64,000 nt of DNA, taken from assembly GCA_937914945.1 (NCBI GenBank), contig CALGJF010000067.1, forward strand, positions 1 through 64,000, written 5' to 3'. Position 1 is the first letter of the stretch. The number at the start of each line of letters is the position of its first letter. A program made the translations under genes and the position numbers. The DNA comes from an uncultured Bacteroidales bacterium (GTDB lineage Bacteria > Bacteroidota > Bacteroidia > Bacteroidales > Bacteroidaceae). Below, piece after piece: positions 36,916 through 44,970 of the stretch. The notes under the pieces are model-generated. The model was not told the origin of the DNA. It worked only from the letters and a program-made list of their open reading frames with translations, and searched no databases.

Positions 36916-38460
36916 ATGCTTACATCAACATCATTAATCATTGGTGCAGTTGCAGGAGCACTCATAGGCTGCATCTGCCAATACGTAATAATACGTTTCG
37001 GCTTCAAATCCAAATTCCAGCGCATCATAGACGAGGCGCACAAAGAAGCTGAAGTTATAAAGAAAAACAAACTGCTCGAAGTAAAGGAAAAATTCCTGAA
37101 CAAAAAGGCTGAGCTTGAAAAAGAGATTTCGCAGAGAAACAACAAGATTCAGCAGGCCGAGCACCATTTGAAACAGCGCGAGATTCAGTTCAACCAACGC
37201 AATGAGGATCTTCAACGCCGCAAGAACGAGGTTGAGAACTTGCGCGAAAACCTCGAAGCACAGAAAGGGTTGCTTGAGCGCAAGCAGGAAGAACTCGACA
37301 AACTACACTTGCAGGAGCGCGAAAAGCTCGAGGCAATAAGCGGGCTTTCGGCCGAGGATGCCAAAGAGCGTCTTGTGGAATCCCTTAAAGAGGAGGCTAA
37401 AACACAGGCCGCATCGTACATCAACGACATCATAGACGATGCCAAAATGACCGCCGGCAAGGAGGCAAAGAAAATTGTCATACAGACTATACAGCGCGTA
37501 GCCACAGAGACCGCGATAGAGAACTCGGTTACCGTGTTCCACATAGACAACGACGAGATGAAGGGCCGCATCATCGGCCGTGAGGGACGCAATATACGCG
37601 CATTGGAGGCTGCCACCGGTGTTGAAATTGTGGTAGATGACACCCCCGAGGCCATTGTGCTTAGCGCATTCGACCCTGTACGTCGCGAGATTGCCCGCCT
37701 TGCACTGCACCAGCTTGTAGCCGATGGCCGCATACACCCCGCACGCATCGAAGAGGTTGTTGCCAAGGTGAAGAAACAGATTGAGGAGGAGATTATCGAG
37801 ACCGGTAAACGCACCACCATTGATTTGGGAATACACGGCTTGCACCCCGAACTCATTCGCATCATAGGAAAGATGAAATACCGTTCATCATACGGCCAGA
37901 ATCTACTGCAGCACGCACGCGAGACAGCCAACCTATGCGCAGTTATGGCAGCCGAGCTTGGTCTCAACCCCAAGAAGGCAAAACGCGCCGGACTGCTGCA
38001 CGATATAGGCAAAGTGCCCGACGAAGAGACGGAGTTGCCACACGCAGAGTATGGTATGAAGATTGCCGAGAAGTACAAAGAGAAACCCGATATCTGTAAC
38101 GCCATCGGGGCTCACCACGACGAGGTGGAGATGACAAGCCTCATAGCCCCCATCGTTCAGGTGTGCGATGCCATTTCGGGCGCACGCCCCGGTGCACGTC
38201 GCGAGATTGTTGAAGCATACATCAAGCGTTTGCACGACCTTGAGCAGCTTGCAATGTCATATCCCGGAGTAACAAAGACCTACGCAATACAGGCCGGCCG
38301 CGAACTGCGCGTGATTGTAGGCGCCGACAAGATAGACGACAAGCAGACCGAACAACTATCGGGCGAGATTGCAAAGAAGATTCAAGACGAGATGACCTAT
38401 CCCGGACAGGTGAAGATTACAGTAATACGCGAGACACGTGCCGTAAATTACGCACGATAA
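36916..38460 (+). CDS. rny: Ribonuclease Y
   Basis: RNase Y is a membrane-anchored endoribonuclease that starts mRNA decay. The 514-residue protein has an N-terminal membrane helix (about 3-25), a long coiled coil (about 30-200), a KH domain (FHIDNDEMKGRIIGREGRNIRALE) and an HD domain (LLHDIGKVPDEE). Length and order are normal. It is transcribed after zapA and ends at a strong hairpin. Confidence 0.97.
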   Translation: MLTSTSLIIGAVAGALIGCICQYVIIRFGFKSKFQRIIDEAHKEAEVIKKNKLLEVKEKFLNKKAELEKEISQRNNKIQQAEHHLKQREIQFNQRNEDLQRRKNEVENLRENLEAQKGLLERKQEELDKLHLQEREKLEAISGLSAEDAKERLVESLKEEAKTQAASYINDIIDDAKMTAGKEAKKIVIQTIQRVATETAIENSVTVFHIDNDEMKGRIIGREGRNIRALEAATGVEIVVDDTPEAIVLSAFDPVRREIARLALHQLVADGRIHPARIEEVVAKVKKQIEEEIIETGKRTTIDLGIHGLHPELIRIIGKMKYRSSYGQNLLQHARETANLCAVMAAELGLNPKKAKRAGLLHDIGKVPDEETELPHAEYGMKIAEKYKEKPDICNAIGAHHDEVEMTSLIAPIVQVCDAISGARPGARREIVEAYIKRLHDLEQLAMSYPGVTKTYAIQAGRELRVIVGADKIDDKQTEQLSGEIAKKIQDEMTYPGQVKITVIRETRAVNYAR

Positions 38461-38467
38461 GTATTAA

Positions 38468-38522
38468 ACATACACCAAAATCGCGAGTAGCTCTTGGAGT
38501 TACTCGCGATTTTGGTGTATGT
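38468..38522. terminator. Strong bidirectional terminator after rny
   Basis: Arms of 22 bases (38468-38489 and 38501-38522) are exact reverse complements around an 11-base loop. It stands eight bases beyond the rny stop. The remaining stretch to 38684 shows no feature. Confidence 0.88.
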
Positions 38523-38684
38523 TATTTATACTACACAAGACTGCGCAAAATCAAGGGTTCACCATTGTTTCATTTACGGCACCGGTTTCCGTTTTTAGAA
38601 TTACCTGCGATTACAAGAACTGCCGATAAACAACACCTGGATTTGAGAACAATCCACCAACTTTTGCAAGTGAGCCTTTATTTG

Positions 38685-40100
38685 TTATGCATAGCTATGC
38701 AACCCGCCAAGCAGATAATTCACGCCAAAGAAGGTAAAAAGCATCACAAGGAAAGCCACCAAACAAAAGGTGTGGAACACCAACGGGCGAGCCATAAAAG
38801 GCAGAGAACGAGTGTGAAAGCCCGCCGAGCATACAAAAAGAGTTATAAGCGCCCAAACCTCCTTTGGGTCCCACCCCCAATATCGCCCCCACGAGATATT
38901 GGCCCACGCTGCACCAAGGAATATACCGGCCACGAGCAACCATGTGGCATAGTAAAGCATCACACGACCGCTTATGGCGGTATTCTCCAAACGCTTGTAA
39001 TTCCCCGTAAACCAATAGGCAACGAGTGCCACAAATGCATTTACAGCCAAAAGCCCTATAAGAACGTATGAAAAAATTATTGTAACAACATGCAGGGGCA
39101 ACAATGGCGTGCGCAATATAGGCTGCACAGGCCCCGACACTGCTACACCGCTCGAAAATGACACTGCGGCACATACAAGAGCCAACACCAAAGCACCAAA
39201 AGCCAATGTTCGATTTTTACGCAATAAAAAAACAGCCAAAAAGGCACACCACGCAATAAACATCATAACCTCCGCACCATTGGAAACAGGGAACACCCCA
39301 CTATCCACCCAGCGCGATATACCCAAAAGACCAATCACCACAAAGAAAAAGAAAGAAGCGGCAACAGGCTTCCACCAACTGCGCAACGGAACCTTTATGC
39401 GAGGGTAACCCATTGTTGCAAGGCGTTGCACCAACTTATGCCGCAGGGTTTTACGCGAGATAAAAAGAAAAACAAAACCCATTACAGATAGAAGATAGCC
39501 CGCATAAGATATAGCCACCCCCCATGCGTCGTGGCTCACAAGCAGCGTTACACAATCCTCATCAACGGAAGATAGGCAAAAACGATACCCCTCCCTATCG
39601 TATACATTGTTCATTGAAAGCGATGCCGAACATACATCGCCCACTGCAGGCAACACTGTAAGGCTTGCGTGATAGTCGCGTGGAGAAACCGCATCGTCGT
39701 AATACTCCACCCTGCAATCCTCCAAAAGCAACCTGAACGGGAATTTCGCAAGCGACCCTTCATCGGTTACAAACATACTCGCAGGGGGAGCCTCTTTGCA
39801 CAGAATGAGCGTTCCACGCTCGGCAGTGCAATATGTAACAAAAGCACCTATTAGCACCACCACAAATGCCAAATGGAGAAAAAGCGAGGCTGCAACACGC
39901 CTCATAGGAGTATTGAATATATATAGCAACGACGATGCAAGCATCACCGCCCACACAGCCACAAACAGCGGCGAGGAGTATATATATTCATGAGCCACAT
40001 CCCGGCCGCAAACCGCACCAACCACCGTAGATGCCACAAGCATCAACACGAGCAATGCCGACAAGCCAAAGGATATATATTTCAGCAGAGTTACTTTCAT
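38685..40100 (-). CDS. Cytochrome c biogenesis protein, ResB-like plus CcsA fusion
   Basis: The 471-residue membrane protein carries a short ResB-like N-terminal part (helices near 8-100, a soluble segment about 100-190 and a helix near 200) and a C-terminal CcsA domain with the haem-handling tryptophan motif WGRYWGWDPKEVWALIT. System II proteins move haem across the membrane and attach it to apocytochromes c. Relatives in Bacteroides usually sit next to nrfHA nitrite reductase; those genes are absent here. I chose the ATG at 40100, whose A is shared with the TAA stop of mntP; a GTG two codons upstream is possible. Confidence 0.85.
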   Translation of the reverse strand: MKVTLLKYISFGLSALLVLMLVASTVVGAVCGRDVAHEYIYSSPLFVAVWAVMLASSLLYIFNTPMRRVAASLFLHLAFVVVLIGAFVTYCTAERGTLILCKEAPPASMFVTDEGSLAKFPFRLLLEDCRVEYYDDAVSPRDYHASLTVLPAVGDVCSASLSMNNVYDREGYRFCLSSVDEDCVTLLVSHDAWGVAISYAGYLLSVMGFVFLFISRKTLRHKLVQRLATMGYPRIKVPLRSWWKPVAASFFFFVVIGLLGISRWVDSGVFPVSNGAEVMMFIAWCAFLAVFLLRKNRTLAFGALVLALVCAAVSFSSGVAVSGPVQPILRTPLLPLHVVTIIFSYVLIGLLAVNAFVALVAYWFTGNYKRLENTAISGRVMLYYATWLLVAGIFLGAAWANISWGRYWGWDPKEVWALITLFVCSAGFHTRSLPFMARPLVFHTFCLVAFLVMLFTFFGVNYLLGGLHSYA

Positions 40101-40678
40101 TACCACAACGACAGATGTTCAAACAACACCTTAATACCTATTATAATTAATATAACTCCACCCCAAAGCTCGGCACGTAATCGGCGAGCCAATCCTTTAC
40201 CGAAGAATATGCCGAGAAAAAGCCCCAACAAAGACATCACAAAGGAGACAACACCGATGGCAGCCAATGGATAGAGCATACTATCGAGCCGTGTTATACC
40301 CATGCATGAGAAGGAAACCCCCACAGCCAAGGCATCTATGCTTGTTGCTATGGCAAGTGTAAAAATCACCTTCAAACGATGGGGGTTGAAAGTTCTATTC
40401 TCCTCCTCTTTGTACGAATCCACTATCATACGTACACCCAAGAATGTAAGAATGGCAAATGCTATCCAATGGTCGTAGCTCTCTATGAGGAAGCGGAAAC
40501 GGTCTGTGGCAACCCACCCTATCAATGGATTGAATGCCTGAAAAAAACCGAAGAGGAATGCCATAGCAAGCATAGGCCTCCAAAGCACCCTGCCATATAT
40601 TATACCGCTTGCGACAGAAACCGCAAAGCAATCCATTGCCAAAGCAAAGGCCAGAAACCATACATAAACGTGTGTCAT
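40100..40678 (-). CDS. mntP: Manganese efflux pump MntP
   Basis: The 192-residue protein has six predicted helices and both conserved acidic motifs of the family (ALAMDCFAVSVASG and ATSIDALAVGVSF). It exports Mn2+ to prevent toxicity. Its TAA overlaps the ATG of the cytochrome c biogenesis gene by one base, so translation is probably coupled. I see no yybP-ykoY-type manganese riboswitch in the short leader. Confidence 0.93.
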   Translation of the reverse strand: MTHVYVWFLAFALAMDCFAVSVASGIIYGRVLWRPMLAMAFLFGFFQAFNPLIGWVATDRFRFLIESYDHWIAFAILTFLGVRMIVDSYKEEENRTFNPHRLKVIFTLAIATSIDALAVGVSFSCMGITRLDSMLYPLAAIGVVSFVMSLLGLFLGIFFGKGLARRLRAELWGGVILIIIGIKVLFEHLSLW

Positions 40679-40707
40679 ACGAACCGGATATATTTATCTC
40701 ATGCGCT

Positions 40708-40716
40708 GCAAAAATA
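40708..40716 (-). promoter_or_regulatory. -7 promoter element of mntP
   Basis: On the minus strand this reads TATTTTTGC, an exact consensus match, about 30 bases upstream of the mntP start. The leader is therefore too short for a riboswitch. Confidence 0.55.
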
Positions 40717-40859
40717 CTCCTTTTTTATTATATGAGCAAGGGCTCTCTTCACTGCATTTTATTTTAACAACCATACGGTTGCAATAGTCTTTATTTACCG
40801 TGTCGCATGCACAAAAAGAAAAAAACATCCATTTTTTACTTGAAAAAGAAAAAAAGCAG

Positions 40860-40868
40860 TATCTTTGC
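40860..40868 (+). promoter_or_regulatory. -7 promoter element of the tmRNA gene
   Basis: TATCTTTGC matches the consensus, with a TTG (40840-40842) at a plausible -33 distance. The mature RNA begins 44 bases further on. Confidence 0.6.
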
Positions 40869-40912
40869 AACATGGTTAAACAGCCGGCAAGGCTGCCAAC
40901 CGCAAATATACC

Positions 40913-41306
40913 GGGGCTATCTGGATTTGACAGCGGGTAGAAAAGGTATGTAAGCACGCAGTGCCTCGTTGGTTCGCACTATAATCTGAGCCCGCAACAA
41001 TTATCTGGCGAAACTTCTTATGCTCTCGCTGCTTAATCGAAGTACAGTAGATTAGCTTTATTCCTGCACAAGGTGCGGGAACGAGACATCACCCGGACGC
41101 TCTTGTTCCGAAGCAATCCGACAAGGTGGTGCAGGCAAATCGGGACTAATCATGGCAGGCCTCGATGCCGTGGTGAAATTTTAGAGGATAAGGCACAGGT
41201 TGGTGGTCTCGGTCTTGCTTGTGCTCGAAAACCGCACCGAAGACTAAGCGTGTAGAAAGCATATGGTTTCCTCGTTTGGACGAGGGTTCGACTCCCTCTA
41301 GCTCCA
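40913..41306 (+). ncRNA. ssrA: Transfer-messenger RNA (tmRNA)
   Basis: tmRNA rescues stalled ribosomes and tags the nascent peptide for degradation. The acceptor stem GGGGCTA (40913-40919) pairs with TAGCTCC near 41299-41305, and the TpsiC arm GAGGGTTCGACTCCCTC lies just before it. The 3' CCA is not fully encoded. The reading frame at 41007-41036 gives the tag GETSYALAA followed by TAA. The length of about 394 bases is normal. SmpB is not in this window. Confidence 0.97.
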
Positions 41307-41342
41307 CAATAGAAAAGGAAGAATACTCTTCCTGTTGAAGCT

Positions 41343-42209
41343 ATGAATAACATTTATCTAAAAAAACTTCCGCATCAGGGGTTTGCCACAACACAATCGT
41401 CGTTGCAACAATTCATGCAACACGCATATCAGCTACAACACACCACAATCTTTTATGGCATAAGCGGTGAGGCACTCTTTACCATAGATGGGCAAAAGTA
41501 TCGTTTCACACCCGGACAAATAATAATATGCCCTGCCAATTCCAATATTCTGCTATTGGATATAACAAGCGATTTTTCGGCAAGATTGCTGGGACTCACA
41601 AAGCATATATGGCTTGCTGCACGCAGTTCCATAAGCCCCGAGAGTATGCAGATTATAGAACGCAGAATACATCAGGGAGGCAACAACGAGCTTGAACATG
41701 AGTATATAACAAACCTATTCAGACAAATAGACATTCTTGATTCCGAGCTTGGCAGGAACGATGGTAGCATGGAGTATTGCAGACAAAACGTAATTCTTGC
41801 GGTAAACTCCATGCTGTTATACATACAGCACATAAATAAAGAGACAAACTTCACTGCAAAAGAGCATATACCCGAGAGCAAAGACAAAATGTTCTATGAG
41901 TTCCGCGTACTGCTTACTAAAAAATTCCGTGAGAACCGCTCGGTACAGTTTTATGCCGACAGTTTGAAGATATCCACCCGCCAACTCAACTCGATATGTC
42001 AGCGGGCAGGCGGACAGAATGCAAAGGAGATTATAGACCACCATACTATAATTGAATTGCAAGTAGCGCTGATGTATACGCACAAAAATTTTCAGGAGCT
42101 TGTGAGCGACTTTAATTTCCCCGACCAATCGTATCTTAACCGCTATTTCAAGCGACATACAGGATTCTCCCTGTCGGAATTCAGAACAAACGGCGTAATG
42201 GTTGACTAA
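41343..42209 (+). CDS. AraC-family transcriptional regulator
   Basis: The 288-residue protein has an N-terminal cupin-like sensor (YGISGEALFTIDGQKYRFTPGQIIICPANSN, about 38-70) and a C-terminal double helix-turn-helix (about 188-285; VQFYADSLKISTRQLNSICQ and the second HTH with FNFPDQSYLNRYFKRHTGFSLSEFR). It probably binds a small ligand and controls genes elsewhere; no obvious target is adjacent. It starts 36 bases after tmRNA, with a small hairpin between them. Confidence 0.9.
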   Translation: MNNIYLKKLPHQGFATTQSSLQQFMQHAYQLQHTTIFYGISGEALFTIDGQKYRFTPGQIIICPANSNILLLDITSDFSARLLGLTKHIWLAARSSISPESMQIIERRIHQGGNNELEHEYITNLFRQIDILDSELGRNDGSMEYCRQNVILAVNSMLLYIQHINKETNFTAKEHIPESKDKMFYEFRVLLTKKFRENRSVQFYADSLKISTRQLNSICQRAGGQNAKEIIDHHTIIELQVALMYTHKNFQELVSDFNFPDQSYLNRYFKRHTGFSLSEFRTNGVMVD

Positions 42210-42223
42210 CCATCACGCCGTTT
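42188..42223. terminator. Terminator overlapping the end of the AraC-family gene
   Basis: Arms AAACGGCGT-A-ATGGTT and AACCAT-C-ACGCCGTTT pair with one mismatch and overlap the last codons and stop of the regulator gene. It separates two convergent units. Confidence 0.7.
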
Positions 42224-42248
42224 ATATTTATTCTATAACAAGGATTCG

Positions 42249-42554
42249 TTACGCCTCGCCCTTAAAGGGAGTATTAGGAATGTATCCCTGACGCTCGGGC
42301 AGGCGTATCTCGCCAAATTGAGCCTCGTATTTACGCAAATTATCCTGTAAGGCAAGCACCAAACGCTTGGTATGCTCGGGAGTCATCACTATACGCGACT
42401 TCACTTGTGCCTTTGCCACGCCGGGCATTATGCGCACAAAATCCATTACAAATTCCGATGAAGAGTGTGCTATTACTGCAAGATTCGAATATGTGCCCTC
42501 GGCAACATCCTCTTTAATTTCTATCTGGAGCTGTCCATCTTTTTTCATTTCCAT
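42249..42554 (-). CDS. DUF3467 protein
   Basis: The 101-residue soluble protein matches the DUF3467 pattern: IEIKEDVAEGTYSNLAVIAHSSSEFVMDFVRIMPG, then RIVMTPEHTKRLVLALQDNLRKYE. The family is widespread in Bacteroidota and some other bacteria, and I know of no established function. It lies four bases after the FKBP gene and forms the end of the glyS-FKBP-DUF3467 transcript. Confidence 0.9.
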   Translation of the reverse strand: MEMKKDGQLQIEIKEDVAEGTYSNLAVIAHSSSEFVMDFVRIMPGVAKAQVKSRIVMTPEHTKRLVLALQDNLRKYEAQFGEIRLPERQGYIPNTPFKGEA

Positions 42555-42558
42555 AATA

Positions 42559-43128
42559 TCATTCGGCTACGGGGTGAGAAAAATCAACAAGATTCACGGT
42601 GAAAATAAGTGTGGAGTATGCCTGCACTACGCCATTGCCCGTGGTGCCATATCCTAATCTATATGGAATGAAGATTTCCCATATATCGCCATTCACCATC
42701 TCCTGCACTGCAGTGGAGAAACCAATGACACACTCGTTTAGCGGTGTCTCAACAGGGGTTTCATAATCGGGGTTAAGCTCACCCGAGTATGTAGCATCGA
42801 ATATTTTATTGTTTATGAGCTTGCCCGAATAGTTTATCCACACATTATCGTTGAACATGGGACGTTCCGTACCTGTTCCACTGCTTTTTACCTTGCAATA
42901 TACATAGTAGTCGTTATCCCACTCAACGCTCTCGTCGAGCCCCATGGCAAGGAAACGCTTCCACTCGCCATTTGTATTCTCGGCAGCCTCAACCGCAATG
43001 GAGTCTATGTAATGAGTGTTACGCACAGCCCAATTGGCATACTCCGACGATTCGTTGCTCTCGCTGCATGAGGCAAGCCCCACGAGCGCGAGAAGCAACA
43101 AAGAGAATAGTTTACCTATATTTTTCAT
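42559..43128 (-). CDS. FKBP-type peptidyl-prolyl isomerase lipoprotein
   Basis: The 189-residue protein has a lipoprotein signal (lipobox LASC, Cys21) and a C-terminal FKBP domain: VWINYSGKLINNKIFDATYS, VIGFSTAVQEMVNGDIWEIFIPYRLGYG and STLIFTVNLVD. It would assist folding of exported proteins at the periplasmic side of a membrane. The ATG at 43128 begins the signal peptide. The usual catalytic aromatic positions are only partly kept, so activity may be low. It starts seven bases after glyS. Confidence 0.85.
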   Translation of the reverse strand: MKNIGKLFSLLLLALVGLASCSESNESSEYANWAVRNTHYIDSIAVEAAENTNGEWKRFLAMGLDESVEWDNDYYVYCKVKSSGTGTERPMFNDNVWINYSGKLINNKIFDATYSGELNPDYETPVETPLNECVIGFSTAVQEMVNGDIWEIFIPYRLGYGTTGNGVVQAYSTLIFTVNLVDFSHPVAE

Positions 43129-43135
43129 CTGAAAA

Positions 43136-44677
43136 TCAAACAAGTTTCTTCAACAAAGAGGTTATGCTGACATTATCCTGAATGATGCCACGCAAATCGG
43201 CAATGGGCACACGGCGCTGCTCCATTGTGTCGCGCTCGCGCAAAGTAACCATGCCATCCTCAAGTGTCTGGTGATCGATTGTTACACAATAGGGAGTACC
43301 TATGGCATCCATGCGGCGATAACGCTTGCCAATAGAGTCCTTCTCCTCGTAGTAACAATTGAAATTGAATTTCAGTTCGTTCATTATCTCGCGCGCCTTC
43401 TCGGGCAGACCATCTTTCTTAACCAAGGGAAGCACTGCCAACTTAACGGGAGCAAGTGCTGCGGGCAGACGCAATACAACGCGTGTCTCGCCATTTTCCA
43501 ATTTTTCCTCGTTGTACGATGCACACATGATGCTGAGGAACATACGATCGACACCGATAGATGTTTCAATAACATAAGGAGTATAGCTCTCGTTTGTCTC
43601 GGGGTCGAAGTATTTGATATTCTTGCCCGAATATTTCTCGTGCTGGCCAAGGTCGAAATTAGTACGCGAGTGAATACCCTCTACCTCCTTGAAACCAAAC
43701 GGCATTTTGAACTCAATATCGGTAGCGGCATTTGCGTAGTGTGCAAGTTTCTCGTGGTCGTGGTAGCGGTATGCTGCATCGCCAAAGCCAAGAGCCTTGT
43801 GCCATGCCAAGCGTGTCTCTTTCCATTTGTTGAACCACTCGAGCTCGCTGCCGGGGCGTACAAAGAACTGCATCTCCATCTGCTCGAACTCGCGCATACG
43901 GAAGATAAATTGGCGGGCAACAATCTCGTTACGGAAGGCCTTACCAATCTGTGCTATACCAAAGGGTACGCGCATGCGGCCTGTTTTCTGCACGTTGAGG
44001 TAGTTTACAAAGATACCTTGCGCTGTCTCGGGGCGCAGATATATCTTCATTGCAGCATCGGCTGTAGAGCCCATCTCGGTAGAGAACATGAGGTTGAATT
44101 GGCGCACCTCGGTCCAATTGCGGGTACCCGAAATGGGGCATACAATCTCCTCGTCGATGATTATCTGGCGCAACTCCTCCAAGTCCATTGCATTGAGCGC
44201 CTTTGCAAATCGCTCCTGCAAAGCATCGCGTTTAGCCTTCTCGGCTAGCACTTTGGGGTTGGTCTCCATGAACAGGTCGCGGTTGAAAGAGTCGCCGAAA
44301 CGCTTTGCTGCTTTTGCAGCCTCCTTCTCCATCTTCTCCTCATATTTTGCAATCTGCTCCTCTATGAGCACATCGGCGCGATAGCGTTTCTTTGAATCGC
44401 GGTTATCTATGAGAGGATCGTTAAATGCATCTACGTGGCCCGACGCCTTCCATATTGTGGGGTGCATGAAGATTGCCGAATCAATACCCACGATGTTATC
44501 GTTAAGCAGCACCATGCTCTGCCACCAATATGTTTTAATATTATTCTTCAGTTCCACGCCCATCTGTCCATAGTCGTAAACTGCACCTAATCCATCATAT
44601 ATGTCGCTCGATGGGAAAACAAAACCATACTCCTTGCAGTGAGCGACCACTTTCTTAAATACATCTTCTTGAGCCAT
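43136..44677 (-). CDS. glyQS: Glycyl-tRNA synthetase (alpha2 type)
   Basis: It charges tRNA-Gly with glycine. The 513-residue class II enzyme shows the eukaryote/archaea-like homodimeric type: FVFPSSDIYDGLGAVYDYGQMGVELKNNI at the start, motif 2 RNEIVARQFIFRMREFEQMEMQFF, motif 3 IETSIGVDRMFLSIMCASY and the C-terminal anticodon-binding domain (LAPVKLAVLPLVKKDGLPEKA). Length is normal. The gene leads an operon with the FKBP and DUF3467 genes. Confidence 0.96.
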   Translation of the reverse strand: MAQEDVFKKVVAHCKEYGFVFPSSDIYDGLGAVYDYGQMGVELKNNIKTYWWQSMVLLNDNIVGIDSAIFMHPTIWKASGHVDAFNDPLIDNRDSKKRYRADVLIEEQIAKYEEKMEKEAAKAAKRFGDSFNRDLFMETNPKVLAEKAKRDALQERFAKALNAMDLEELRQIIIDEEIVCPISGTRNWTEVRQFNLMFSTEMGSTADAAMKIYLRPETAQGIFVNYLNVQKTGRMRVPFGIAQIGKAFRNEIVARQFIFRMREFEQMEMQFFVRPGSELEWFNKWKETRLAWHKALGFGDAAYRYHDHEKLAHYANAATDIEFKMPFGFKEVEGIHSRTNFDLGQHEKYSGKNIKYFDPETNESYTPYVIETSIGVDRMFLSIMCASYNEEKLENGETRVVLRLPAALAPVKLAVLPLVKKDGLPEKAREIMNELKFNFNCYYEEKDSIGKRYRRMDAIGTPYCVTIDHQTLEDGMVTLRERDTMEQRRVPIADLRGIIQDNVSITSLLKKLV

Positions 44678-44878
44678 TTTTCTATAAAATTAAATTTTTC
44701 GCAAAGTAAATCATTTTTTGGCTAAAAACCGCCATTTTGCGCCATTATAATTATAATTTTATAGTAAAATAATATAAAATGGGAAGAGGGGGTTATACAA
44801 AGAGAAGAAAAGAGGCCGATGGCCGAAAAAACAATTGCCGCACAGTTTAATTTTAGATGTTTTTTAACTATATTTGCG

Positions 44879-44887
44879 AGAAATAGC
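44879..44887 (+). promoter_or_regulatory. -7 promoter element of the topoisomerase IV A operon
   Basis: TATATTTGC matches the consensus exactly, about 84 bases before the start at 44971. Confidence 0.55.
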
Positions 44888-44970
44888 GAAGTGGCCGGAC
44901 TGCCGCAATTTCGCACACGATAAACCGCAAATATAAATTACATAAAAAGGCCTGCAAGGGCCCGATATTT

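Noticed and set aside
40679..40715. Manganese riboswitch upstream of mntP
   Set aside because: The predicted leader is only about 20-30 bases, too short for a yybP-ykoY-type structure.
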